A model generated the notes under the pieces. It did not search any database. It was not told the origin of the DNA and saw only the letters and a list, made by a program, of their open reading frames with translations. Made by a program: the position numbers and the translations under genes. DNA of 64,000 bases, taken from positions 58,013-122,012 of the forward strand of contig UQLB01000003.1 in assembly GCA_900541725.1 (NCBI GenBank), written 5' to 3'. Positions 8,729 to 16,916 of the stretch are shown here, piece by piece. How positions within the stretch are numbered: the stretch's first letter is position 1; the number at the start of each line of letters is the position of its first letter. Source of the DNA: an uncultured Collinsella sp. (GTDB taxonomy: Bacteria > Actinomycetota > Coriobacteriia > Coriobacteriales > Coriobacteriaceae).

Positions 8729-8906
8729 TGCCAAAAGCCCCGCTGGGCGAGATGTCGAACGGGAAGGTGCCGCAGCGATTGAACGCGGCGATAAACATGC
8801 GGATGGCGTTGGACGGCGTGGTGCCCACGAGCTGGGTTGCCGCCGCGAAGGCTGCCTTCTCCTCGGGCAAGACCTTCGCGACTACGGGGGTCATGTGTTC
8901 TGCCAT
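8685..8906 (-). CDS. RelB/DinJ-type antitoxin-like protein without a toxin
   Basis: 73 residues. The segment TTPSNAIRMFIAAFNRCGTF followed by PFDI matches the RelB/DinJ ribbon-helix-helix pattern, a DNA-binding antitoxin that normally caps a RelE/YafQ mRNA interferase. ATG 8906 has AAGGA 7 nt upstream. No RelE/YafQ-like gene follows: the next gene is the CPBP protease. The last ~15 residues (after SGAFGKD) are encoded inside a dispersed intergenic repeat, suggesting the natural 3' end was replaced. It may be an orphan antitoxin or a remnant acting as a repressor. Confidence 0.75.
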   Translation of the reverse strand: MAEHMTPVVAKVLPEEKAAFAAATQLVGTTPSNAIRMFIAAFNRCGTFPFDISPSGAFGKDCPQQLVVEERSQ

Positions 8907-9071
8907 GGCGCTTCCTTTTTGAAACGACGGTAGTGCGGATAGATGCGGGCCACGCGGCTGGGCGACGGGCTGTGAAGGCAACCCGATTGGCCCGCATCCG
9001 GAGTTTGTTTCTGCGGCGTTGGTATTACTAGGTATTCCTAAGTATTACCCCGCAGATAGAATACCACACCC

Positions 9072-9100
9072 GACCCCATGGGGACGGAGGAAAACGAATC
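9072..9100. repeat. Copy of the GGGGACGGAGGAAAAC intergenic repeat
   Basis: Shares CCCCATGGGGACGGAGGAAA plus CGAATC with copies at 15469-15489 and 42933-42960. It lies between the antitoxin-like gene and the end of the transporter gene; the remaining ~100 nt of this gap show no gene. Confidence 0.65.
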
Positions 9101-9121
9101 ATTTTGTTGCTGAGTAAGTTT

Positions 9122-10498
9122 TTAGAGCGTGATGATGTCCGAGATATCGAGGGCTTGAGCGTCGACGACATCGTGCGTGGCGAGCAAGAGCGTGCGACCG
9201 TCGAGCAGGTCTAGCACGGCCTCGGCCGTCGCATCGCGCGCGGCGGCGTCCAGGCCGGTAAAGGGCTCATCCAGAATGACGGCACAGCCGCCACACAGCA
9301 GGGCTCGAGCGATCTCGACACGACGGCGCTGCCCGCCCGAAAGCTCAGCCACGCGAACATGCACGTCGATTCCCGGCACCAACCGGCGCAGCAAGGTCGT
9401 AGCGTTCGAAGCATCCACGCGCGCATCGGCACACACCAGCACGTTATCCAAAGCCGAGCTGCCCTCTACCAAGCGTGCATCCTGAAACACCATCGAGCAC
9501 GGCGCGCACTCCCCCGCTGCCAACGAAAGCAGCGTCGACTTGCCCATGCCCGAAGCGCCCATCACGCAGATACGCCCACCCGCAGGCACGTTGAGCACCA
9601 GACCATCCAGCGCCGGCGCCCAGGGCGCACGATCGCCCACGGCAAGCGCAAGCTCCGCTGCGGCGCCATCGCTCGCAGCCCCCGCACGCCCGCGCAGTCC
9701 ATGCCCATGCGCCCGCACGGCCGCGCGCCACGCCACGGGTCCCGAAACCCGCAGCAGCCACACCAGCACGCGCTCACACGCCCACGAGGCGGCAACGACC
9801 AGCACGGTCCACGCCAGCAAATCAGCCGTCTCAATCAAAAGCTTTGCCTGATAGATGCGCTCGCCCACGGTGCCCACCGCCATGCCGATCAGCTCGGCTG
9901 CCACGCCGGCCTTCCAGCTCATGCCGATCACGGCGCGGGCGCACGAAAGCACAAACGGCAGGACTTCGCGCCAGGTATGGGCGCAAAACAGGCGCCAGCC
10001 GCGCACGCCATGCAGACGGAACATCTGCTCCAGCGGTTTATTCACCTGTGCCAAGCCCTCGGCCAGCGAAAAATACACGCCCGGCAGCGCCATCAAAAAG
10101 ACCGCGGCGATGCTCACGCGCGCCGATCCCAACCAAATAAGCAGCAGGACCACCACGCAGGCAACCGGCGTCGCCTTAACAAACGAAAGTGCCGGAGCCA
10201 CCAGGCGCGCAAACGCCCGCAACCGTGACGAAATCCCGGCAAGCACGCCACCACACACCGCGGCAAGCGCCAGCCCGCCCAGTATCCGCGCGCCCGAGCC
10301 CACCAAAATCGCCCAGGTACCGCCATCGCACACCAGGCGCAGCAGCGCCACGGCAACAGCACCCGGCCCCGGCAAGATCAGTGGCTGCGCCACCAGCACC
10401 GCCGCGAAGACCCACACGGCAAGCCAAAAGGCGGCGACGGCACCTGCTGCCGCCACCGCCTTCATACGCTCTGTCATTTGTCGAGCAAACGCACGCAC
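9122..10498 (-). CDS. ABC transporter permease-ATPase fusion (NitT/TauT type)
   Basis: 458 residues. Residues ~15-255 form a SsuC/TauC-like permease with about six membrane spans; ELIGMAVGTVGERIYQA is the EAA-type coupling region. Residues ~280-458 are an ATPase with Walker A GASGMGKST (314-322), Q-loop VFQD (~337-340), signature LSGGQ (386-390), Walker B AVILDEP and an ATHD switch His. Only ~19 residues separate the Walker A Lys from the Q-loop Gln, where ~40 is usual, so a piece of the core domain is missing. GTG 10498 has GGAG 6 nt upstream and starts 3 nt after the stop of the binding-protein gene. It would power import of whatever the upstream lipoprotein binds. Last gene of the hydrogenase run. 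Confidence 0.88.
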   Translation of the reverse strand: MRAFARQMTERMKAVAAAGAVAAFWLAVWVFAAVLVAQPLILPGPGAVAVALLRLVCDGGTWAILVGSGARILGGLALAAVCGGVLAGISSRLRAFARLVAPALSFVKATPVACVVVLLLIWLGSARVSIAAVFLMALPGVYFSLAEGLAQVNKPLEQMFRLHGVRGWRLFCAHTWREVLPFVLSCARAVIGMSWKAGVAAELIGMAVGTVGERIYQAKLLIETADLLAWTVLVVAASWACERVLVWLLRVSGPVAWRAAVRAHGHGLRGRAGAASDGAAAELALAVGDRAPWAPALDGLVLNVPAGGRICVMGASGMGKSTLLSLAAGECAPCSMVFQDARLVEGSSALDNVLVCADARVDASNATTLLRRLVPGIDVHVRVAELSGGQRRRVEIARALLCGGCAVILDEPFTGLDAAARDATAEAVLDLLDGRTLLLATHDVVDAQALDISDIITL

Positions 10499-10501
10499 GG
10501 G

Positions 10502-11557
10502 CTACTCCATGTAGTAGAAATCGTCAGCCGGAAGTTTACCACCCACGGCGCTCGCGTCCGCGTCGGACAGCACCTGCAGATACCCACTAAGTGCCGCCTT
10601 CATATCCTTGCCCGCTTGGCACACGAGCATGCACCCGGGAATCGCCTTCTCGGCGATCTTGGCGTTGTCCACGATGCCGGCATCGACCACGGCCTGCGCC
10701 CAGTCTGCCGGCGCCGCATTGACAGCCTTAACGCTCGCCGCATGGCAGCTCAAGAACTCCGCCACAGCCTCGGGATGTTCCTCGGCAAACGCGCGGCGCA
10801 CCACGGTCACGCCCGTCAGCAGGCGCGAACCCGTGTCACCTGCCAACTCGTCCCACACATCGGTCAGGCTTACCGGAGCCGACAGCCTGCCTTCGCTCTT
10901 GGCGATGGCAGCGGTCTTGAACGGCTCGGGTAGCACGCCCACGGCAGTCGGGTCGGCAAGCAGAGCCGAGAGCACCTCGGTAGGCTCGCTCTTAAACTCG
11001 AGCGTCACCTGACCGGCCAAGCCCGCGCGCTCCAGCAGGTAGTTCATGACGTACTCCGGCGTGGTGCCCTTGCCCGTCATATAGACAGTATGGCCCGCCA
11101 GATCGCCAAACGAGGCCACACTCGCGTCGCCCGTCACAACGTTCAGCACGCCTAGCGTGTTGATGTCGATGACCTGCACCGCGCCCTCGGTCTTGTTGTA
11201 GAGCACGCTCGCCACGTTGGCGGGCACCAGGGCGATATCGATATCGCCCTGAATGACCTTGGGCACAATCTCGTCGGCGGCAGTGTTGATCGCAAAGTCG
11301 AACTCATTGTCCGTCTCGCCATCGGCAGCCTGGTCCATAAACTGCACCAGGCCAATCGAGGTCGGCCCCTTGAGCGAGGCGACGTGCACCTCGACCGGCT
11401 CTGCGGCAGCACCGGCGCCGTCCGTGGCAGCCGAGCCCGCGGCGGACCCGGCACCGGCAGCCCCGCCGCCACAGCCCGCGAGCGCAAGTGACAGGGCGCC
11501 CGCGGCGAGCGCCGAGGCAAACCCCCGGCGCGACATTTCAACATCAAACGCGCGCAT
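10502..11557 (-). CDS. ABC transporter substrate-binding lipoprotein (NMT1/TauA-like)
   Basis: 351 residues. The N-terminus has a Tat-like SRRGF followed by a hydrophobic stretch and lipobox LAGC (Cys29), so it is probably a Tat-exported lipoprotein. A Gly/Ala-rich linker precedes a periplasmic-binding-protein type 2 fold. DIALVPANVASVLYN and VGVLPEPFKTA are typical of the NitT/TauT/THI5 family for nitrate, sulfonates or thiamine precursors. It ends 3 nt before the permease-ATPase, and its ATG (SD GAGGGG) directly follows the hydrogenase stop at 11560, so all are one transcript. The ligand is unknown; context suggests something linked to hydrogen or redox metabolism. Confidence 0.88.
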   Translation of the reverse strand: MRAFDVEMSRRGFASALAAGALSLALAGCGGGAAGAGSAAGSAATDGAGAAAEPVEVHVASLKGPTSIGLVQFMDQAADGETDNEFDFAINTAADEIVPKVIQGDIDIALVPANVASVLYNKTEGAVQVIDINTLGVLNVVTGDASVASFGDLAGHTVYMTGKGTTPEYVMNYLLERAGLAGQVTLEFKSEPTEVLSALLADPTAVGVLPEPFKTAAIAKSEGRLSAPVSLTDVWDELAGDTGSRLLTGVTVVRRAFAEEHPEAVAEFLSCHAASVKAVNAAPADWAQAVVDAGIVDNAKIAEKAIPGCMLVCQAGKDMKAALSGYLQVLSDADASAVGGKLPADDFYYME

Positions 11558-11559
11558 CG

Positions 11560-13371
11560 CTAGCACGTCCCCTCGTTAGGCATCGTCCATGCGTGATGGT
11601 CGGTATGCAGCAATTCCTCGGCCAGCGGCGAGAGCGGCGCACCCAAGAACTCGCTATAGCACGCCTGGACATCGGGATTCTCGTGCGAGAAGCGAATGTC
11701 CGCCTTCGCATCCAGGCCCCACAGCACCTGACCGCGCTCGGCTGCCAGCTCGCAGCCGTCGTGGATGGGCTGACCGCCGCCGCCGACGCAGCCACCCGGG
11801 CACGCCATGACCTCGACGAAGTCATAGCTCACACAGCCGTCGCGAATCGCGTCGAGCAGACGTTCAGCGTTGCCCAGCCCGTGTGCCACGGCGACGCGCA
11901 CCTTGGTACCGTCGATATCGGCGACGGCTTCCTTCCAGCCGTCGAGTCCGCGCACGTCGGTAAAGAAATCGGCATCCGGGTTCTTACCCGTCACCAGGTA
12001 ATATGCCGAGCGCACAGCAGCTTCCATCACACCGCCCGTGGCGCCAAAGATCACGCCTGCGCCCGTGCCAAAGCCCAGCGGCGTGTCGAGCGGCTCCTCG
12101 ACCAGCGTGTCCACGCTCACGTGGCTCGCGCGGATCATGCGCACCATCTCGCGCACCGTCAGCGCAACGTCCACGTCGGGCGTACCGTCCTCGCCCACCA
12201 TGCTCGGCAGCGCACACTCGGCCTTCTTGGCCGTGCACGGCATCACGGACACCACGAACAAGCGCTCGGGCTCAACGCCCAGCACCTTGGCGTAGTATGT
12301 CTTGGCGATGGCGCCGAACATCTGCTGCGGCGACTTGGACGTGGACAGGCTGTCGACAAACTCCGGATAGCGCGCCTTCACAAAGCGCACCCAACCCGGG
12401 CAGCAGCTCGTAAACATGGGCCAGCCGCGGCTGTCGCCTTCGCCCTTAGCGGCGGCGCCTAGGCGCTCGAGCAGCTCGGAACCCTCCTCCATAATGGTGA
12501 GGTCGGCCGAGAAATCGGTGTCGAACACGTACTCAAAGCCAACGCGGCGCAGTGCGCAGGCCAGACGCTCGACGGTTGCCTCCTCGCGAGATATGCCGAG
12601 CTCCTCGCCCCAGGCGCTGCGCACGGCAGGCGCGATCTGCACCAGCACGATCTTGTCGGGATTAGCGAGCGCGTCAAACACGGTCTCGGTATCGTCGCGC
12701 TCGCGCAGCGCGCCCGTCGGGCAATGCGTGATGCACTGGCCGCACGCGACGCAATCGGTCTTGCCGATCGGTGCGCGCCCGCGAGTACCCACAGCGGTAT
12801 GCGTGGCGCGGTTGGTCAGGTCCCAAATCCCTAGGCCCTGCACGCTCTCGCACACCTTGATGCAGCGCATGCATTTAATGCACTTGTCGTTTTCGCGGAT
12901 GATGGGGAAATCGAAATCCCAACCCTCGCCCGCCAAATGCCTTTGATACGGCAGATAGAAAATGCCCAGGTCGTTGGCGATGGTCTGCAGGTTGCAGTTG
13001 CCGCTGCGCACGCAGCTCGTGCACTGCGAATCGTGCTGGGACAGCAGCAGCTGCACGTTGGTGCGACGGGCCTCGCGGGCCTTGGGGCTGTTGGTGTGGA
13101 CCACCATGCCGTCGAGCACGTAGTTGTTGCAGGCGGCAACCAGCTGGTCGCAGCTCTCAACCTCGACCACGCACACGCGGCAGCCGCCGATCTCGTTTAG
13201 ATCGCGCAGATAGCACAGGGTGGGAATCTGGATGCCGACGGACTTGGCCGCATCCAGGATCGTGGTATGCTCGGGAACCACGACCTCGCAATTATCGATA
13301 GTGAGCTTGACCATGTTGTGCGCTCCGTTTTCGCTGTTGTCGCCGACGGTGGTTTTGTTGAGCTCTACCAT
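11560..13371 (-). CDS. [FeFe] hydrogenase catalytic subunit
   Basis: 603 residues. N-terminal [2Fe-2S] domain (TLCYLRDLNEIGGCRVC), a His-Cys cluster region (CTSCVRSGNC), two [4Fe-4S] ferredoxin motifs (CIKCMRCIKVC, CVACGQCITHC), then the H-cluster domain with all three signatures: FTSCCPGW (~320), VMPCTAKKAE (~375) and EVMACPGGCVGGGGQP (~520). It reduces protons to H2 or the reverse in the cytoplasm. The domain order matches NAD(P)-linked, multi-subunit group A enzymes. ATG 13371 has an excellent SD (GGAGGGAGGAA) and overlaps the flavin-subunit stop (13365). ATG 13314 is a second plausible start. Maturases HydEFG are not in this window. Confidence 0.95.
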   Translation of the reverse strand: MVELNKTTVGDNSENGAHNMVKLTIDNCEVVVPEHTTILDAAKSVGIQIPTLCYLRDLNEIGGCRVCVVEVESCDQLVAACNNYVLDGMVVHTNSPKAREARRTNVQLLLSQHDSQCTSCVRSGNCNLQTIANDLGIFYLPYQRHLAGEGWDFDFPIIRENDKCIKCMRCIKVCESVQGLGIWDLTNRATHTAVGTRGRAPIGKTDCVACGQCITHCPTGALRERDDTETVFDALANPDKIVLVQIAPAVRSAWGEELGISREEATVERLACALRRVGFEYVFDTDFSADLTIMEEGSELLERLGAAAKGEGDSRGWPMFTSCCPGWVRFVKARYPEFVDSLSTSKSPQQMFGAIAKTYYAKVLGVEPERLFVVSVMPCTAKKAECALPSMVGEDGTPDVDVALTVREMVRMIRASHVSVDTLVEEPLDTPLGFGTGAGVIFGATGGVMEAAVRSAYYLVTGKNPDADFFTDVRGLDGWKEAVADIDGTKVRVAVAHGLGNAERLLDAIRDGCVSYDFVEVMACPGGCVGGGGQPIHDGCELAAERGQVLWGLDAKADIRFSHENPDVQACYSEFLGAPLSPLAEELLHTDHHAWTMPNEGTC

Positions 13372-15197
13372 TCCAGGTTCCTCCCTCCGCGGAACGCACC
13401 AAAGCCAAAGTGGTCGCAACGCAGGCAGCGGCTCGCCTCCTGGCGCGCCTCCTGCTCGGTGAGACCCTGCTCGACTAGATTCCAATCGTGAATACGCTCG
13501 CCGGCCTCGCGCTCGCTCAGCTCGCAGCGGCCGCACTCATGCTTGCCCTTAAACTGCACGGTCGGCAGCTCAACCTCGAGCTTGATCTTGTGGTCGAAAC
13601 CCAGGTAGCGGTCGATGTTTGCCGAAGCCACGCGGCCGGCATTGATGGCTCGGATGACGGTGGCGGGGCCGGTCTGGCAGTCGCCGCCGCTAAAGAGGCC
13701 ATCGAAGTTGGGCACGGCGCCGTCCGAATCGGTGATGACGCGACCCCACTTGCAGGCGATGCCCATGTCCTCAAACGGCTTGGAATCGATGTCCTGGCCA
13801 ATGGCCACAAACACGCGCTCGCAGGGAATGACGCGCTCGGGCGTGGCGGCGGCACGCGGAGCCGGACGACCGCGGCGAGGCTCGCCGATAATCTGCGGCT
13901 GCACGCGCAGACCGTTCACGCGGCCGTCCTCGCCCGTCTCGATGGCGAGTGGAGCCGTCAACTCCAGCACCTCGCAGCCCTCGGCCTGGGCACCGGCGAT
14001 CTCGGCGTCCTGGGCCGTCATATCGCAGATACGACGGCGGTAGACGATGCTTACCTTTTCGGCACCGCAGCGCACGGCAGAGCGTGCCACGTCCATGGCC
14101 ACGTTGCCGCCGCCGATGACGCACACGCGCTGGCCGCTCAGGTCGGGCAGCTCGTCGTCGCCGATGGCGCGCAGCATCTTGACGGCCGATTCCACGCCGG
14201 GCGCTTCTTCGCCCGGAAGGCCGAGCTTCTTATCGCTGTGGGCGCCAATGGCCAGGTAGACGGCATCGAACTCGTCGCGCAGGCGAGCGAGCTCCTCGCC
14301 GTTCACGGAGTGGTCGAGTTCCACGTCGATACCGGCGCTCAAGATCCAGTCGACCTCGGCCTGCAGGCGCTCGCGCGGCAGACGATAGCTGGGGATGCCG
14401 TAGCGCAGCATGCCGCCCAGGTGGTGGCGCTGCTCAAAGATGGTCACCTTGTGGCCCATCACGGCCAGGTAGTAGGCGCAGGAAAGGCCGGCCGGGCCGC
14501 CGCCGATCACGGCGACGCGCTTACCGGTGTTGTCCACCACATGCGGCTTGTGGTCGTTGAGGTCACTGTGCTCAACGGCAAACCGCTTGAGGGCGAGGAT
14601 GTTCATGGGGTCGTCGACCATGCCACGGCGGCAATGCATCTCACAGGGATGCTCGCACACCAGGCCGCAAACGAGCGGCAGCGGGTTATTCTTGCGGATG
14701 ACCTTGACGGCATCGGCATAGCGGCCGGCCTCGACGAGCGAAATGTAACCGGGAATGTCGACATGCGCCGGACAGCCCGAGACGCACGGGACGCGGGCCT
14801 CGCGGTCAAAGCCACAGGAGTGCTCGCGGATGTGGTGCTCAAAATCGTCACGGAAACCGCGGATAGCCGTAAGCGCCATGGCGCCGGCCTCGTAACCGAT
14901 GGCGCAATCGCTCGAAAGATAGATGGTGCGGGCGGTGCGCTCGATCAGATTGAGCGTGGACTCGTCGGCGCGGCCCTCGAGCACATCGGCGAGCAGATCG
15001 CTCAGCGCGCTCAGGCCCACGCGGCAGGGCGTGCACTTGCCGCAGCTCTGGGTGGAGCACAGGTTGACGAGCGTCGCCGTAAACTCGACGGGGCACGGGG
15101 CGAGCGAACTCACCGCCAGACGACGTCCGAGTGCATCGTGCAGGTCGTCCATGACGGCCTGAGCGTGGCTGCGTTCCATTACGTGCAGTCGAGCCAT
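13365..15197 (-). CDS. NuoF-C-terminal/GltD-like flavin oxidoreductase, hydrogenase partner
   Basis: About 610 residues. The first ~130 resemble only the C-terminal [4Fe-4S] part of NuoF (SCGKCTPCRVG, and SSDCAIG); the FMN/NADH-binding part of NuoF is missing. From ~150 it is a GltD/NfnB-type subunit: N-terminal [4Fe-4S] cysteines (CVSGCPAH, CGLVCEHPCEMHC), FAD fold GGGPAGLSCAYYLA, NAD(P)-binding VIGGGNVAMDVARSA, and the second FAD motif GLFSGGDCQTGPATVI. It should pass electrons between NAD(P)H and the hydrogenase, possibly by flavin-based bifurcation. ATG 15197 follows GAGGGG. First gene of the operon. Confidence 0.9.
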   Translation of the reverse strand: MARLHVMERSHAQAVMDDLHDALGRRLAVSSLAPCPVEFTATLVNLCSTQSCGKCTPCRVGLSALSDLLADVLEGRADESTLNLIERTARTIYLSSDCAIGYEAGAMALTAIRGFRDDFEHHIREHSCGFDREARVPCVSGCPAHVDIPGYISLVEAGRYADAVKVIRKNNPLPLVCGLVCEHPCEMHCRRGMVDDPMNILALKRFAVEHSDLNDHKPHVVDNTGKRVAVIGGGPAGLSCAYYLAVMGHKVTIFEQRHHLGGMLRYGIPSYRLPRERLQAEVDWILSAGIDVELDHSVNGEELARLRDEFDAVYLAIGAHSDKKLGLPGEEAPGVESAVKMLRAIGDDELPDLSGQRVCVIGGGNVAMDVARSAVRCGAEKVSIVYRRRICDMTAQDAEIAGAQAEGCEVLELTAPLAIETGEDGRVNGLRVQPQIIGEPRRGRPAPRAAATPERVIPCERVFVAIGQDIDSKPFEDMGIACKWGRVITDSDGAVPNFDGLFSGGDCQTGPATVIRAINAGRVASANIDRYLGFDHKIKLEVELPTVQFKGKHECGRCELSEREAGERIHDWNLVEQGLTEQEARQEASRCLRCDHFGFGAFRGGRNLEW

Positions 15198-15261
15198 AAG
15201 ATCCCCTCTCACATGGCAGCCCGGAGGCGAGGCCGGGCGAAATTGCTACACGCACAACACT

Positions 15262-15282
15262 GACCTAAAAAGTTGTTAGGTC
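15262..15282 (-). promoter_or_regulatory. Inverted repeat in the hydrogenase operon leader
   Basis: GACCTAA (15262-15268) and TTAGGTC (15276-15282) are exact complements around 7 nt, ~65 nt upstream of the first start codon. Upstream 15301-15420 is AT-rich and probably holds the promoter (e.g. GATAAT on the minus strand), though no confident -35 was found. It is a candidate operator or leader hairpin. Confidence 0.4.
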
Positions 15283-15427
15283 TCCACGCAGTTCGGCAGG
15301 CGGTATGAAATGTCACCATCAGCGGTGAAAATGAACATTATCGCAGATAAATGCCATATTTGATAAAACGCGTTACCAAATTGCAATATTCAATGTGAAA
15401 AAGAGCGCCTTACTATTTTTCCTTTTT

Positions 15428-15489
15428 GATCCGTTTTCCTCCGTCCCCTTCGGATCACATGATCCCTTGGGAACGGAGGAAAACGGATC
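15428..15489. repeat. Palindromic copy of the GGAGGAAAAC repeat
   Basis: Arms of 21 nt (15428-15448 and 15469-15489) differ at one position, loop 20 nt. The right arm matches single-arm copies at 9072 and 42933. It sits between the ferredoxin-like gene's 3' end and the hydrogenase promoter. Confidence 0.75.
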
Positions 15490-15493
15490 GTTT

Positions 15494-15526
15494 TTGGTGC
15501 AAAAGGGCCAGGTTTGTTTGCACCAA
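15494..15526. repeat. TTGGTGCAAA palindrome
   Basis: TTGGTGCAAA and TTTGCACCAA are exact complements around a 13-nt core containing GGCCAGGTTTG. Related units lie at 29914-30014 and 60282-60348. Confidence 0.7.
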
Positions 15527-15537
15527 TCTCACTTGCG

Positions 15538-16299
15538 CTAGATGAAGAGCTCGCATTCCTTCCGCGCGACGCAAACCTTGCTCAGCATCTGGGAAACAGC
15601 GGATAGTTTGTTGGAATCAAGCTTGCGAGCACCTCGCGGACATACGGCGATGCAGCGCATGCAGGAGATGCACGCCTCGCCAGCTGCTCGTTTGGGGTCA
15701 CTCTTGTCGATAGCGCAAACGGGGCACGCCGCGGCGCATGCACCGCAGGAGACACAATCCTCTGTTGCCTCGGGTGCCATGCGGTGACCTCCGGCTTGTT
15801 TATAAGGACGATTGCCGGGGATAGAGGGCCCGGACGCATCCTCAGCCAACAGCTTTTGCTGAATTTGCTGCGCAAACTCTGCGAGCTGCGCCGCATCCTG
15901 CGCATCCGGTCGCCCAGCAGCAAACTGACGAGCAACGGAATGCTCAGCAATAGCAGAAACCGCTGCAACAACCCTAAATACGGCGCGCTTCGCAACGTCC
16001 TCCAGCTCTACGAGCGTGTCCTCAAACGCGCGGTTTCCGTATACGCAAACCAAAACAGCCCGAGCCCCGTTGCCGCGCACCATGCCCAACCGGTCAGCCA
16101 CCACAGCCGGGATTCTACCGGCATACGCCGGCACAGAGATTACGGCCACGTCGTCCTCAGTCATCGAGACAGCGCTGAAATCTAGCCCGCTATCGGCCAG
16201 ATCGACGGTAACGGTATTCTTGCCCAGTGCCCCGGCCACAAGGCCAGACACCTTCCGCGTTCCACCCGTCGGACTAAACACAATTTCGAATACGCTCAT
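15538..16299 (-). CDS. Flavodoxin-like/[4Fe-4S] ferredoxin fusion (EFR1-type)
   Basis: 253 residues. The N-terminus SVFEIVFSPTGGTRKVSGLV is the flavodoxin-like FMN-binding pattern (SPTGGT). The C-terminus has two [4Fe-4S] motifs, CVSCGACAAACPVC and CISCMRCIAVCP. Such proteins are cytoplasmic electron carriers of unknown partner. Being just upstream of and on the same strand as the hydrogenase operon suggests, but does not prove, a redox role with it. ATG 16299 has GGGGAGGG 7 nt upstream. Transcription would run toward the palindromes at 15428-15526. Confidence 0.85.
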   Translation of the reverse strand: MSVFEIVFSPTGGTRKVSGLVAGALGKNTVTVDLADSGLDFSAVSMTEDDVAVISVPAYAGRIPAVVADRLGMVRGNGARAVLVCVYGNRAFEDTLVELEDVAKRAVFRVVAAVSAIAEHSVARQFAAGRPDAQDAAQLAEFAQQIQQKLLAEDASGPSIPGNRPYKQAGGHRMAPEATEDCVSCGACAAACPVCAIDKSDPKRAAGEACISCMRCIAVCPRGARKLDSNKLSAVSQMLSKVCVARKECELFI

Positions 16300-16511
16300 C
16301 GAGGCACCCTCCCCTACGCCTGGCAACGCGTCAAGCCGCTTTCACATCCAGCCAGAGTATACGGCGCATGGGATCCCCGTTTTGGTGCACCAAGCACCCC
16401 AATGCACCCACCCTACGCTGTCTGCCTCTTCGTTTTGTATAAATTACGGTACAGATTGCATATACTTACTGGATACCGCCGCGTTCTCCTGAGGTACCCC
16501 ATCCCGGCACG

Positions 16512-16742
16512 TGCAAAAAACGGAGTATTCTGCAACGTGACCGCGTCAGCACCGCCGCGGGTGGGCAAAACTGTAGGGCGCCGTATCATTCTAAGTCCCG
16601 ACATGGCGAGAATGACGCGCCCCTGCTCCGGAAAACGGCGAAATCTGACTCGGAACGCTCGCTAGGGATATCCGAAGGCCACCGTTGGCGACGTCGAATC
16701 ATATGCAGACAACTCGAACTGCAGAATACTCCAAAAAATGCA
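16512..16742. repeat. 231-bp element bounded by inverted 23-mers
   Basis: Left end 16512-16534 and right end 16720-16742 are inverted copies sharing GGAGTATTCTGCA and the outer TGCA; they differ only in the A-run/T-run between. The interior has no convincing ORF. This looks like a MITE-like or structured-RNA element. The whole 16300-16916 gap holds no gene I can support; an AT-rich patch at 16430-16475 may be a promoter for the ferredoxin-like gene. Confidence 0.6.
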
Positions 16743-16851
16743 CGGCGCACCCCATGGGACCCATTGCTGCATGGCAGAAAATAGGTCCTCGGCATCCCCC
16801 AGATGCATTCCCGAGAACATCACGTTTGAATTAGCGATGGACACGGCAAAC

Positions 16852-16884
16852 AAAAGGGCCCGAGCGTTGTTTGCTCGGGCCCTT
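16852..16884 (-). terminator. Terminator of the DEAD-box helicase gene
   Basis: On the minus strand AAGGGCCCGAGC pairs with GCTCGGGCCCTT (loop ~7 nt), followed by TTGTTTG, 32 nt after the stop at 16917. Confidence 0.8.
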
Positions 16885-16916
16885 AGCTTGTCTCACGCTA
16901 GCGCGCGATGCGCATC

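Noticed and set aside
13488..15263. 591-residue plus-strand frame
   Set aside because: Antisense of the flavin oxidoreductase gene with intact cofactor motifs.
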